A stretch of DNA of 64,000 nucleotides from Onchocerca volvulus. Taxonomy: Eukaryota > Nematoda > Chromadorea > Rhabditida > Onchocercidae. Shown here piece after piece: positions 13,758-30,600 of this stretch. The stretch spans positions 9,608,888 to 9,672,887 of the forward strand of contig HG738138.1 in assembly GCA_000499405.2 (NCBI GenBank), given 5' to 3'. Position numbers and translations under genes: made by a program. The notes below the pieces were generated by a model, which was not told the DNA's origin, searched no databases, and saw only the letters and a program-made list of their open reading frames with translations. The stretch's first letter is position 1; each line of letters opens with the position of its first letter.

Positions 13758-13790
13758 ATGTATGTATGTGTATGTATATGTATGTGTATT
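13688..13790. repeat. TG/TATG microsatellite
   Basis: Long TG run followed by TATG units. The long Cys/Val and Thr/His frames across it are artefacts. Confidence 0.97.
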
Positions 13791-16700
13791 CGTTTTCAAT
13801 CGGTTTTGTTTCATTTTCACGAAAACTTCCGAAAACAGCTTATAAGCAATGCATGCAAGATGATAAAAGAGCACATGCAAATATTCGGTCAGAAGCAAGA
13901 AGCTAAGCAAGTAATGTTGAAATCTGACATTTCTAAGATTCGCATGGATATGGTAGACATTTGTTCAATCAATGGGACATCCCTGTGTTTTACTTGCTTT
14001 TTATATCCTTTTTTAATATTACTTTCACTTTTACCAAAATTTTTTGAAACTTTTCCCATAAACTGTGACGAAATATCAATACATATTCAGTACAACACAG
14101 TAGCCATTACGCATATCGAGAGCAGGAAGCCGAAGAAATCCTACCCTTCCGTTGTTTGTCTGATTTTGTTCTTTCATTGAATAATATTTACTTAATCTGA
14201 ATAAATATTTCCTCTAATTATATTTTCTTTGGCCTAAGCCACTTTGTCAATCCACATCTCCAAATATGTAATTAGTATCCACAATCAGATTAACCTATCA
14301 TTTTCACAAGTGATATAAAAAGTTTTTTGGATGTCTACTAATTTCGAAAGCTGTATTATAGAGGAGGCTCAGAAAGATTATATACAATAGATTACATATG
14401 CACAAAAACTGGCTCAATTAGCATATTCAATAGCTTGAATATTTTGTTAGCTTTGTTAACTTGAAACTTTAACTCAAAATACAGTGTGAAAGAGAAGGGA
14501 ATTCAATTTCAGTGTTATAATGCGGAAAATGAAAAAGCTCTCGAAGTGAATATTTGTAATTATGAAATGATCGTCCATTAGAAGTTTTCTTCCAAGATAT
14601 GAAAATTCATTAAAAAAAAAGCTGGAAGGAGGAAATTGTCAAAGGTGTGAAAAGTAACGTGAATTTCGACCCTGTTATGACATCTGCAACTCATATAAAT
14701 GCGCATATCATTATTCCTATTACTGTCATTAGTGATATTATTATTATTATTATTATTGTTATGAAATATATCACGACATTCTAATTAAAGCTCATTCCAA
14801 ATTTTGATTGTAAAATACCGGATTCCTACTTAACTTTTGAACCAATACACTTATTTGACGTTAACGATGACGAATAATTTGAATTTCATGAATAAACAAA
14901 AATATTGTTGTGATGAATATGGATGACATAAATCAAATACATCAACAGTACCAGACAGAAGGACGATCGTTCGGTTTGCATGCATCACCTTAAGAAATTA
15001 GGAAAACCTTATAAGCGGTTATTACTGACAGCAAATCCCGCAAAGAGTTATAAATAATATAATAAACCATAGAAATATTTGAAAAGAGCTTAACGTATTC
15101 GGAAAAATTTTATAATTAATTGTATTGACAAAAGATAGCATAAATATACTTTAACCTACTCAGTCAATGAAAAGATACTTTATAAGGAAAGCTAAAAATA
15201 ATGCAAATAGAGTTTTGTAAGGAACAATAATTAATAAAACAAATGAATTGAAAAGCGAATTACTTGATGAAACAACAAGACGCAGAATACACGTAACTGA
15301 TGCAAAAACTATTCTAATTAAAATCCGGAACAGAATATTCGGAAAAAAAGCATCAGTCAAACAATATGTTCTTTCGAGAACAAAATGAATTTTTATCTAC
15401 ATTCCAAAATTTAAGAAGCATTTGGTAAAATGTCTAAAGCAATGAGAGTGAAGATGAAATTATGTTTTACGATTTGTGCATTGCTGCTATATTATGAAAA
15501 ATCCGCCGAATCTATGAATGTTCTATTCTTGGACAATCTTAAATATAATTGGTTGGTGACATAATATGTCATTAACCAGTTTCAGATTACCATTCTGGCA
15601 TTATAATTAATTCTTTATATTTCACTTTTCCTTATGTAACCGACCATTAAAGCTTATCTACCCCAAACAGATTTTATTTAATTTTATTCGCATGGACAGT
15701 AAATCTGCCGTATCTTTATCCATTTTAACGTGTTTTCAGGATTTTTTTAAAGTGATGTCTTACGGTGGATTTATGAAAAATCTTCGATATATCTCAATTA
15801 CTATGGATAGAGATTTTTCACGGTTAAAATAATCTGAATTTACTTTGTAAATCCATACTAATTCATTGATTTAAAGTAAACTTGGAAATTCCCATTTCTG
15901 TCATTTTCATTTTCCTAAATATGTAGAAACGTTTTTCACCGATAAAGAGAAATTATTACTGATTTTAAAATGTAGCTATCCTGCTTCTTCTTGAAAATTG
16001 CAGGTATCTGTTTGTGGCTTCAATCGTTGCTTTCATTTAAGTTCGTATAATATAATATTGATTTACTAATAACTATATTGGTGTTTCAAATATTTCCTAC
16101 AAAAAAGGCTTATGGGGTCCTTAATATGACTTAATCTGGAATTGAATGAATTTTTTTTCAATTGTAATAAAAAACAGATTATATAATCAAGAGATCCTAC
16201 TCCCTGCTCACAAATTTTATATATTTCCTTCGGGATATTTATAGATGATGATTATAAGACTATTTTAAGGTTGTAGGAATGGATATCTCCATCACTGTTT
16301 TTCACCTATCTCTTTCCCTTCCAATCAATCTATAACCAGTTGACCAATACAAAATATGGTATGAAATTTCTAAAACTTCAAGAATGTCATTTAGTAGTGT
16401 AAATATGCAAAGACTCTTAACACGGTTGATTATTTGGGAATGACGATGGTGAAATTTGTTGAACTATTCCCAGAATTAAAATCAAAGTGTTACATAAGAA
16501 GCAATCAAGCAGAATGTAAATATTATTTCAAGACAATATGATAAAAAAAATTTCATCAAATTCAAAACAGATTTTCGGTTTGCTTTTTTTTGCTATGACT
16601 TCTTGTAAATTCGTCCACTTCTCGAAATATATTTAAAAAAACCATTTTGGAACATAATGAAATTATATCTGTATGAAATAATAAACAAATGAAAGGATGA

Positions 16701-17761
16701 ATAGAAATGGACTGATCAAGTGATATCAGCCGAGAAATATGATATGATATTATTGCTGAGATACAAGAACAGGAATCCTTACAAGACAGGAGATATCATT
16801 TCATTCACAAAAAAAGAAAGCAGGACAGTCAACAAGACGATGACAAGTAGTATTAGCAGTATAGTATTTACTAGCTATTCCTGTTCATCGTTGGAAATGT
16901 ACAATGAGAAGTGCTAAGTGGAAGAAGCATTAAGTTATGGAAGGTAAGACAGGAAGATGAACACTGATACAGTAAGGATTTGTTATCAATTTTATTTGAG
17001 CTTCGAAAATGAGAAGAAGTACGAGGTACAACATTTCAACAATATTTCGTTCGTTGGCTAATGGGTCAGCAGCGGACGAAATGATTAGAATAAGTTGGAA
17101 ATGGGAGGACGAATGATATGGATAATTTGTGTAAAAATAGCAGGCTGTTGTTGAAAAGTTGAAAAATTCCATCTAAATTTCTTGCATAAAATAAATTTCT
17201 CACAGACAAAAAGTTCATAATGAAATAACAGAATGAGCGAAAGAGTGGAAGAAGCTCGCATAGCAATCCTTTAAAATTTAGCTTATCATCTACTTATCAC
17301 TTCCAGATGTGTTATCTGTTATCCTCAGGGACGGAAACCCCCGCACTGTGTAAATGTATGTCTGATAAGCAGAGATAAATGTGAGGGAGGATAGTGTTAA
17401 GTAAAATTCTCAGTTGAGATAGGCATTAGAATGTTGTATGTATATGTGTATGTGCGAGCGTGGATGCGTATGTGTGTGTGTGTTATTTGAAGAACGCCCA
17501 CATGGACATATGGAAGAAAGTGGGGAATAGCGTGGAAGAAGAAAGCTCTGAAAATCTCGATAGTACCAAACAACAGCTTTTTTGTCGTAAAAAACGAAGC
17601 AAACTGAGAAGTCGAGACACACTGAGCAGGCCGAGCAGCGACAGACTGATGGAGAAGTCTGCTGCGTGGAATCCATCATCATCACCACCTGTTTTCCGGA
17701 AATCCATCCATTCAGCTTCCTTCTCCGCTAAACAAATAATTGTATGCAACACGCTGTAATA

Positions 17762-17762
<1 letters not shown>

Positions 17763-17812
<50 letters not shown>
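17763..17812. repeat. (TG)n microsatellite
   Basis: About 25 uninterrupted TG units. Confidence 0.98.
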
Positions 17813-17818
<6 letters not shown>

Positions 17819-19501
17819 TAGCTCATTATCTTAACTAATATAACACGATGAATACAAGACGACGAAACAAAATTTCATTTCAGACTTCAACAAATAGTTT
17901 AACAATCTTAGTAAATAACTAGAAGACACTTCTTCACTTAATAATCCTATGAATTCCTATTTCTAACTCCATAAAGCACCTTTTTTTTTGAAACTTTAAG
18001 TATGACTCACTATGACAGTAGAAGGAATTTCTAATATTTATTGAAAATAGGATAAATGTTTACTAAATATTTGATAAGGATTTGACTCTTGACGGAAATA
18101 CTTTTTTTAAAAAAAAAAAGAAAAAGAAGCTCGGCACCATTTGAATACGGTTTTTGTAGTATTTATTCAGAGAGTATTTGAAGCAGTGATAGTTCGCGAA
18201 TTGTACTTTCTACGATTTTTTTTTTTGAAGAATGACCAATATTTACAAAGGTGAAGAAAAGCGACACAAGAAAGGATAGGTCAATTATAACAACAGAGAA
18301 GATAGTCAGTGATCCATGGAAAACTATTAGGAATGAAAGGAAATATGCAAGTGATGCCTAGAATGATCATTTTTTTGGATAATCTCATAAAATAATATTC
18401 CCTTCGTAAATCTGAAAAGATTTGATACTTCTCATATCATTTCAGTTTTTATTTGATCACTTTTTATACACATGCAAATATATATGTTTCCTGTCGATAT
18501 CACAGAAGTGATGCTTGAAATGATAACAACTACAAGTTGAATTAGATCGTTAAAATATTCAAAGATATTGACTGACACGGTATGCACAAAGTTCATTCCT
18601 ATCCTATATGCATTAGAATATTATATCCTAAACGATGCTAAAAATGAATGAAAATATGAATTTGAATGTTTTCTGTTTTCTACAGGGAAAAAATAGAGGG
18701 ATGGAGAGCCAGGAAGATAAATGAAGGAGTGAGTGAAGGGCAATGTTGAGTAGCACCAACAGACTACCGTTAGGTTCAAACAAAATTCTTTAACGTATCG
18801 ATTTTGCAAGTTCTCACATCTTGCCTTCGCATCACAAATATTTCACAGCCAGTTAGTAGTTATCCTTCTTCACCCTGTTACATTAAAAAAGTAAACAGCA
18901 AGAAGTGCTTGAAATAATGATCATCTATGAGCAAAATGGATTTGAAGGACCTCAATTCAAGTTAAAATTGAGTTGAAATTATTCTCAGCATTATAATAAG
19001 AAAGTAAGTTTAAATTTAAAAGTAAATTCAAATATAGCCGACATATTACTTCGTCATAGTTGTAGATAAGAAATGAAGTTATCTCCTGGATGTGTTCATT
19101 CAATACTAAAACTTCAGGTTGTTAGTTAAAATTTTCAAATTTTAATAATCGAAATGATAGAATGATGAAATAGCAGTGATTTAAAAAAAAAAAAAGAAAA
19201 AAAAACAACTAGAGCTTTTGATGACCACGAATAGCAGTGATAGGTATTATCAATGCTGCTAAATCACTTGAAATGACTTTTTCGTTCATGATTAATCAGA
19301 TATTGTCACTCTGTATAGCGTATAAAAAAAAAAAAATCTTAGATATATCTGTTTTCGTAGATAGCTTAGTCGATGACATGTAGACTGGCTGAAAGTTGAT
19401 TCCCAAGGCCGGAATTATTAGTTGGACCAAAGCAATGATTCTCGGAAATATTCTGGTACTAATCAAGCATCAGTTCGTCAATTACTTGAAAACAAAATAA
19501 C

Positions 19502-19650
19502 CTAATGTGAAGCTCGACCCGTTCTTCAATTTTTTTTCCTTCATAGTAAAACTCCTTGACTTGAAATGAAATTGTTTGAAGAATATGGGATGATAAATTG
19601 ACTCTCAACCGGACGTACGTATCATCGACAGTGAACCTAACGGTGCAATG
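19502..19650 (-). other. candidate unassigned exon
   Basis: The minus frame CTVRFTVDDTYVRLRVNL, ILQTISFQVKEFYYEGKKIE, ERVELHI ends at AG|GTTATT and is preceded by a long T-rich tract and AG (acceptor at 19651 or 19637). Composition and CpG content exceed the surroundings. A strong pyrimidine tract with further possible coding sequence (FNSTSIEQNDCRMHVSLQ) lies just upstream on the same strand at about 19760-19850. It could belong to a long dim-1 isoform or a separate gene. Confidence 0.35.
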
Positions 19651-21014
19651 CTCGTTCAAAAAAGAAAAAAAATCTTTCCCTTCAATGCGAGAATGGATGG
19701 GATATGTGTATGTATTTGTGGATTGAACGGATAAGAATGCATCATCGATCTAACAACTCTTTTCCTCCTGCAACTGCAGAGAAACGTGCATTCTGCAGTC
19801 ATTTTGTTCTATTGATGTGCTGTTGAAACGGGATATGCTGATAATCTGAAATAGTTCTCTCCTAGAAGCAGAAAAAGAAGGAAAAAAGGAAAAACTGCTG
19901 CAAAATTTAGAAGCGGCCTGGAAGAATAACAGGAACGGAGCATCGAAATTCCATGCAACAGAAGTAATGGAGAAGAGTGAAGGCAATGACTGGTTTTTTT
20001 AATGGCAATAGTCATTTGTGCTGAATCTGTTCCGTTGTGCATGAGGGTTACAACTGCATCTCCGTTGATGGTTCGATGATTGTTAAATTGTAATTTAAAT
20101 CAACCTGGAAGATATGTATCTACCCAAGCTTCGCTTGTTAACCATTTTTTTACTTTGAATATTCAGAATATCTGGATGTTGTTTTCTTTTTTTTCGCACA
20201 AAAAAAAAAATTCATTTGCTGGAAAGAAAAGAAGAAAGTATCAATAAAATTGGTGTGAATTATTTTAAAATCATTTCGACTTTATTACCAGATTTTTTTA
20301 GCACAAAAATTTTGATTTAAAGCTACTTGCTTCAAAAAAGAGAACTTTCCTCATCATCATGAAAATTTCTTGAAAAAGAAAGCGAGCAGAATGTATTTGC
20401 TAACATTTTCCTCGAGTTATGACAAGAGAAATGATGTTGATTTCTTTTGCATTTTTCTTTTCACTAACAAAGCTTAAAAATGAAGGTATAAATGTACCAT
20501 TGTTGAAACTATGAAAATTACTGGAAACTTAGAATTCAAAAAATTATATTTTCAGCACTTGAAAATTTTCAAGCTTGCACACTATTTCTTCTATGTTCTG
20601 TTCCACAAATATGGAACATACACTAGAATTTTTGATATTAGTCAATTCTAAAAAATGAGAAATCATGGAAAAAAGAAATTTAATCTTATAATAGCAACTG
20701 GAGTAATTTTGCACAGTGAGCGTTTATTTGTTTCTCGTGCTAACTTTTTGATAATTAATTTTGATGATGTTTGGCCAAGAAGTATATGTAGAGTGTCACA
20801 TCTTAACTGCGACATTCCCAATGTATAGCAGAAAATGTTTCCCTTTTAATTTAATCAAGATTCTTTTACAAATTTCTTTACTTTTTTTTTTTGTGTATCT
20901 TTTGAATTGTGCAATATTCCAATAAAATAAAACAATAATATATTTTGGTGAAGTTTCTCATAATTAAATCACATTCTAAGCACATGCAAGTAAATTACAA
21001 TATTTTTCAGTCAT

Positions 21015-21020
21015 TTTATT
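21015..21020 (-). promoter_or_regulatory. candidate poly(A) signal of the secreted-protein gene
   Basis: AATAAA on the minus strand, 28 bases downstream of the TAA at 21048. Confidence 0.4.
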
Positions 21021-21047
21021 AAAATTATTGAAAATGTTGCATTTACT

Positions 21048-23516
21048 TTAAACACATTTTCTTGCCCTTCGTCTGGCGAAATCCCTCAACTCACGACGAA
21101 CACTACGTGGGAAATTGTTGACAATCTGAAAAATAATTAGAAGTTATTTTATAAGTAAAATGTCGATTTGTTCTTTTTAATACTCCTCAACTTATGAGTT
21201 ACTTCTTGGATGACAATGATTCATATTTATTCCATGAAAAGTATGGCGGAGATTTCTATACGATGCAATCTATGGTTTATTTCCTGTACTATGAGCTTTC
21301 CAAAAACTTCGAAAGATCTCTGCAACAGATTCCTGTTATCCTAACAAGCTGCCCAAAATCATCACTACTTTCTTTCATTGCCAAGAAAATTTTATTTTTG
21401 GTTATCGAAAAAAATGAATTTATGCATAAATCAAATTCATTTTCCCAAATGTTCCGAATAGTTCACCTACCCCAACCTGCTCGTTAGGTTCTGCGTAGGC
21501 AAGAATTTTCAGAGCTTTTCGTGCCTCATCCGACATATGTCGCACATGAAGTAGCAACTGTTGCTGGCAGCGTCGGCGTTCTCTCATATATTGGTTATAA
21601 GCAGTAAGCTGCTTTGTAGTTAGCAATGATACGGCAAGCAGGTGAATCTGCAATTACAAAAGGTCTCTGAAATAAGTTGAGATTTCTTTGTGTATTCTAA
21701 ACAATGATATATGATGCTGCTGCTTATATGCGTTTTTAAACACGAGAGAGACTGCACCTTGCATTACTGACATCTCTTCTGATATTAATCAATTGTTGGA
21801 ATCACTCACTGTTTATTATTTTACTGACTACTTTACATTTGAAATATGCTTGTGATTCATAATTCTTCAATGACTTGAAAGGATTCTTACCATTTCTCTG
21901 CGTAAACTCTCGGATGGAATATTTGGATCGTTCCATACTTTTGTGAAATTATTGATAACATCCTTACTTGCATCTTTTAAAAATCCCGGGACTTCAAAAG
22001 TTTCCAGATTCTGCAAATTTTTTTTTTTTTTACACTGACTACTAGATGGGCAACGGTATTATAAGTTAAGAAACATTACAGGTACTTCGTCGTGAACAAC
22101 TTCATCTGCTAGAATTGGAGGAATGTGATTGCTAGCGGGATTATGTTCATAATGATTGTTGTGTATTTTTGAGCTTGCTGAAATAATTACATTTTGTTCG
22201 CTTTCATATTCTCTATGCTGAAAAGTTTTTGATCTTAAAGCAGACGATAATCTTCAAAATAAAACGAATACTTTCTGCTGAAGTTGTTGGATTAATGGTA
22301 TCATCATCGATATATATTGAATCTTCAGTATAATACATTTTTTGAGGTTCACTTCTCTTTCGATATGATCTTGATGGTATCATATTTGTGCTCAGTTTTT
22401 GATGCAGTGCAGAATGTCGTGGATTCAGATATGTCGGATGATGTTGAACATCATCGGATGTCAGTTTTGATTTTATCATGACGGATCGGGCAGTTGTTGG
22501 CTGATCTTCTAAACTCTCTGCTGTATACTATTTGAATTTTTTTCATTTGTTAAAATTTTTATCGATATCGATCATATCATGCAATTGTGATAAGTAATAG
22601 GGGCTTTTTTTTTTTTTTTTTTTTTTTTGAGGAAATGAAAAAGTGGGAGCAGGGAAGAAAGAAAGGAAACTGAAGGCCTTTAATTCAATTCTAATGTGTT
22701 TCCCTAAGAATTTTACATTGCTGATCAAATCTAATATATATGGAAGGTTCACCTACCGTTTGCTTAGGTATGTAATAGAGCAGATGGAATACAATGAAGA
22801 AGAGATGTGCGTGCTTTGTTTTTCCCTACTAAAAAGTACCTGCATGACGATATTTCGCAGAAAAAATATCAACGATTGTAAGGATTACATCAGTAGCGAT
22901 TTGTTCCGCACCGCAGCTTGTTCCGGATTTGTAATTTTTCCTGTATAATTGCATTATTATCTTTTCACCAAAAAAAAACTGAACAGTTCAAAGATGAGAA
23001 CTTCAACGTTTCCGGAAAATTGATTTCCTTCACTCAAAACTGATAGGATAGCGGAACTACTTCTGAGCACAAATTCTTCATTCAAATGAAATAGCTAGAA
23101 TCTTCTCCAAGCTTTATGGGCCGCTAATTAATAACAAAAAAAAATGTTTTCCTTTAATTAGAATTTTAAGACTTACCAAATATTTCGCAATTTTTCCTTC
23201 GCAAAATCTGGTATTTGATTATATTCGGCAGGTAACCGGCATGGATGTGGCATCTGAAAATTAATCAACGGAACTAATGAAACTCTGTAAAATAAATTAA
23301 AATAAAAGCATATTTCTTGATCGTTTTGATTATATTGAGGAAGTCAAGTTTTCAATGCTTCATCATGCAAATTAAAAAAGGAAACCGAAAAGTTATAAAG
23401 AAATCAAAAATTAATACCGCTACACTTTGATATAATATTCCAAGTGTGGGATAACGTAACAAATATACACATGTCCACATCCATACAGCAAGTCTTCCTT
23501 CGAAGCTCACACACAT
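21048..23516 (-). CDS. secreted nematode-type helical protein, two related modules (DUF148/SXP-RAL-2-like, tentative)
   Basis: Exons (minus): 23516-23418, 23253-23177, 22940-22889, 22527-22272, 22210-22080, 22010-21891, 21647-21477, 21125-21048; total 327 residues in frame. The N-terminus is hydrophobic after a few residues (LAVWMWTCVYLL..., about 8-33) and looks like a signal peptide. A module near residues 40-75 (PDFAKEKLRNIW, then KNYKSGTSC) resembles one near 215-270 (VPGFLKDASKDVINNFTKVW ... YNQYM), with a His/Ser/Asn-rich linker between them. The C-terminus is very basic (RRELRDFARRRARKC). Helical modules opening with P-x-F and followed by a W are typical of nematode secreted SXP/RAL-2 (DUF148) proteins; I call only a resemblance. 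The 22527 acceptor and the 22272/22210 junction are the weakest splices. Function unknown; likely extracellular. Confidence 0.6.
22605..22628. repeat. poly(T) tract, 24 bases
   Basis: Homopolymer in an intron of the secreted-protein gene, T-rich on the plus strand and so A-rich in the transcript. Confidence 0.95.
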
Positions 23517-24388
23517 ACCTAAATTTAATATTATAATTTCTGGATTTCAGAAGAAGAGATAATTTATTTTAAACTGTCAAATCTTTATTTACCAATTGAC
23601 TATGCTTCCAGTTCTTCACTTTTATTACATCAAGAATTGACATTTTATCATTAAATTAGCTACTAAAAGCGCTGCAGTTTGGATATTTACTAATTATTTT
23701 ATCATTTAATCTGAATACTTTTCAATTTCCGAAAAAGAAAAATATGTAGCCAAATGAAAAAAAAAAAAAGGAGTATGAATCGAATATTTATTGTAGGATC
23801 TCTTTCAATTGAAACTGCTGAAATCTAAAGACCAATGCGCGCCTACTTTTTCTTAAAGAAAAAGTCAAGGTGACTACTTCTTTCAAATCCAGTTTTTCCA
23901 AGCAAAATAAGGATGTGTGACAGATGAAACGTCATAATGACATCCCCCTTTATCTATTAACTTTCGAACCGAAAGAACTATTCACTTCTCCTACTGGGCT
24001 TAAAATAATTTCATGAAAATTCACTTAAAGCAATTACCACTATTCCACCAACAGAAACCCGTTTCCAATCCGGAATGAGTTATTTTGATTACTTGCGAAT
24101 TATCGCTTCCTTTCGTTCTCATACTTTAAAATCTTATGGAAGTCTCTCAGTCACAATAAGGAATTTTTTAAATTAAATCTCCAGCACTATCAACGGTAGA
24201 TGGCAGAATTTTTTTTTGTAATTGCTGGTTGATCATGATGCTGTACTTTAGTCAGCAAACAGTATGGCAAGAAAAATAATTTTATCAGTTACCAGTGAAC
24301 AAGTAAATAAATGAACTAAATATGACAAACATTTTTTGGTTATAACAAAAATATGAAATAATTTTTAAATCTATTCTTTCGCCCAAAT

Positions 24389-26805
<2,417 letters not shown>

Positions 26806-27466
26806 AGAGATGCTAAAAGCGTAAATAATAAAATAGTAGAAAATCAGAGTGGTTCTGTGAATGTCGATAAATGCTCATAATAAGAAGTCCATAATATAAA
26901 CTGGAAGGTGCAAGAATAATTTCCATCTCACTATTTGAAGTGCTCCTCTTAGAATCTGAAATTCCAGCCTTATTTATATGTGGACGATACATCTGAATTT
27001 CCAGAATATTAGTAATCCGAGCAAATGTAACCCTACCAATAAATGGAATGAGACCTTTTTTCAGCATAATTTAGAATTCAGCAAAAATAAAAGTACGCTT
27101 TATTCTGCAAATGCAATAAAATCAAAAAATAAAACAATCATTTGCAATGAAATAGTACACTAAGTACACTATTTCAAAGTGATTTCGATCACATCAGGTT
27201 TTAGCCAAAAACAATAGAGGAAACATAGAATTATTATTACAAGACTTATGAAATTAAATAGTGAAAAATTGTTTTCTATAGTTCCAGGATTCTATGATTA
27301 TTTCGATTTTGAAGGAAAATCAAGCACTAAGTTGAGGATATCCTAATTCTGAGAGTTCAAATTCCTTGATATGAAAGACCTATATCACACATGAATCCAA
27401 CTTCCGTTAAACCAGTTTGACATATTTCACATGACATTTCTTTTAATAGAGAACAACATAAAAAGA

Positions 27467-27472
27467 TTTATT
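27467..27472 (-). promoter_or_regulatory. candidate poly(A) signal of the PH-actin gene
   Basis: AATAAA on the minus strand, about 215 bases past the TAG at 27688. Confidence 0.3.
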
Positions 27473-27687
27473 AATGATCACTAAGCGATGATATCACATT
27501 AGTAGGCAGTGAATGGCAAAACAGTGGTAGTAACAACAAAGTGACAAATTCCGATAAAGTTTTCGATAATGCATCAAATATTACAAGTACAGCTAAACAA
27601 CTTAAATAATCCGATATATTGAAAATATGATCAGCCACATCTCAGTAATTACAAAAAATTTTGACTGAAAGTTATTTAAAGACACAA

Positions 27688-30600
27688 CTAAAAGAAGGAA
27701 TTCTGCAAATGATTAAGAAAATCACTGAGACTTTCAAGTGTAATACAAGTTTGATCAAATTGGGTACTTGAGGCGATCACCTGTGCGCCCAGATAAGCTG
27801 CATTGTACCTCCACGGTGAAAGATGGACCTAAAAGATATGAAAAGGGAAAAGATAAACGAAATCTTGGTTAAAACAAAAATTATTAATACTACAGCTTAA
27901 ATTTGGAGGGATAGGAATGAAACGAGAAAAACTGTAAAATAATGTACGAAAAATTTCTATGCAATGAAGATAATGGAGAAAAAAACTGATTTAAACTCGG
28001 TCATGGAAATTTCATACTTGACTTTACGAACACATTTAAATAATGGAGTAAACTGGAAAACAGCAGGGCACTTTGATTACAATGGAGATAACAAAAGAAT
28101 ATTGCATGTAAACAACCAGCATTCTTCAGTGAGGAAGTGAAGTTAAATCCACAGTTTCATTTCAGTATGAGGAAATCTTAAATTCAAATGCAAGATATGA
28201 AAGACATCAACTACGATTAGCTGGCGGTTTTGATCTTGCAAAAGCAGTGACAGATTATACATAATATTTAGGGCATCGTGGCAATGTTATCAAAGCGATA
28301 CCTGCGTGTGTATACTTGGTGCGACAAGTGATGCCACTTCTAATTCCAATCTTTCAGCTAAACCAGGAAGTAAAGAAATGCCACCAGCCAAATATATATT
28401 CCTAAAAAATAGAATAAATTGAAGTACACATTATGCAATGGAAATGCTAAACTGAATACCAGAAATTCCATAAAAATGTGCATCAGAAGCTGATCAAATA
28501 TCCGAAAAGGAATTTACCTGAACAAAGTTTTTCTACTATCAATAGGCGATGATTGCACAGCTTCAAATACTAGTTGATGAAGAGCTTTTGTATCAAGACC
28601 CCACCTTTTCGGTTTGAATAAACCTTCAGTTGCAGCAAAACGAGCAGAATTTATCTAAAATGAAGCTTCATTTCATATAAAAAGATGAAGATAACTAATA
28701 GTCAGTCGCAAGTTAGATGCATGTAAATGACGACATACCTTGAATGAAGACATCATTTCATTAGTTGGTTCAAATTCCTCAATAGAAACGACTGCATCTA
28801 CGTCGCAACTGTTATTTGCACATTTTTTAACTTCTTCCTCATAGTCAACAGCAACAAAACACGCCTTGAACATGAAATCAATCACATAATTATGCCTGGT
28901 AAATTGTTTTAATAATAAATCACTTATGAAATCACGAAAAGTGAGGAATAAATATACTTGTTCCATAACATAGCGCGAAATAAGCATTTCAACAGACGAT
29001 TGAAAAGTGTAGCTGCCACAATTTGATTCCATAAGTTTTGTTTGCAGAGCACTAATAATTTGAGTCGCGCCACACGGCAATGACACAATCGCGCTATCGA
29101 CAACATAACCTTTAATACGCATGACATTTAACAACAATCTCGTTCAATCTTGTTCAACTATTACGTCCTTCGTCAAGATGAAGGACTAAGGACTTGTACA
29201 AAAAATACATCTATGGAGATACGTGTAACTGAATGTTAAACATTTCTTATACCTTCCAACTAAGTTTGGGGATTCACTTAATTCATTCCCTGAATAGTAA
29301 AATTAATTGCGTCTTCCAACTTCGACAATCTCCACATCTACGTGAACAAGTAACATGCTACTTTTTACTTAGAGTTCTGAAGGTTTATTTTCTATTTTTG
29401 ATGACCAGCTATTGTTCGTCTCTTCAACTAAGTATTGCTCTTGATGAATTTGATGGAATAATTTGCGCTGCATGACTGCGCGTTATAATCCCACTTGTTT
29501 AAAGACAGAACAATCCTTCATCAAGGGAAATACCAATTAATGGATAAAAAGCAATTTTATAGGGGATGAAAAATGGCCAATCTGAATTAAAACTATTATG
29601 GTAGATTACCAGAAATTTCAAATGTTGTCGCGAATTTGATATCGCGAAACTCCAACAAAATTCCATACGAATAAATAACTAAATACATTTCTCATTCAAA
29701 TTGTAAAACTAAATTTCTAATTATAACCAATGTTTATAATAATAAATCACTCAACCAATTTTACATTCCTTTAGATTTATTTCCCATGTTTTTTTTTTCT
29801 GCTTTTATCCATGTTCACATCTGTGTATTTCTATTACACCAGAATTCCCTTTGTTATCAATCGCTAACCGTACTAAATTCTCATTTTTGTTCATATTCAC
29901 ATCCTAATCTTCCCATTTGATACCAGCTGCAATGCTTGAATAATCATGGTAATCCACTCCACTTCCTAATGTTTATAAGCTCTATTGTATTGAATGAGAT
30001 ATTATTTTATCGGAAAAAATAAAATCCTACAATTCGGTTGTCTGTTCAACTCAACTCATCTTAACTGTTACTCGAATTCAATTTAACTCAGTCCAACTCA
30101 ATACACCTCAATCAACTCCCCGCAAGCAACGCAAAGGGCAAATCAACCTTGGTCGAAAAACTGGTTGTATTTGGTTATCAATGGACATCACCTTCAACGA
30201 ATCAACAAAATTTACGACAAATGTCTGGTATTGGAAATTCATGTTATTTACTATTAAATTCCGATAGGAACTACTATAAAAGAGAGTTAAAGAATGATCA
30301 TATGATTCTATTCTCAAAAAATAGACTTCTTAAGATCAGAACACACCGTCGATTACTGGCACAATATTGACACAATCGCCGATATCAACGACGACACCAG
30401 TAGCTACGTCGTAAGCATATAATACAAGGCTTGGCTGACGTGATATTGCTGCACCCTTGAATAAAACGAATTTTATAAAGCTTAAAATCACTCGAAAAAG
30501 AACATCTATTGAAGATAAATCTAAAGAAGTATATAAAAGTGTGGAGCAATAAATAAGTGAATGGAGAATTTAAGAGCACTTGAGAACCTGGAAGCACATT

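Larger units (their letters stand above)
12706..19501. other. about 6.8 kb without a supported gene
   Basis: Region upstream of the dim-1-like gene. It holds the two TG microsatellites, a TTA run near 14740-14757 and AT-rich sequence. A CpG-richer stretch at about 17480-17750 is open on both strands, but I cannot assign exons in it. It could hold promoters or upstream exons of a long dim-1 isoform. Confidence 0.4.

Noticed and set aside
13425..14180. Frames of 83-172 codons on both strands
   Set aside because: Their length comes from the TG repeat; there is no domain and no splice context.
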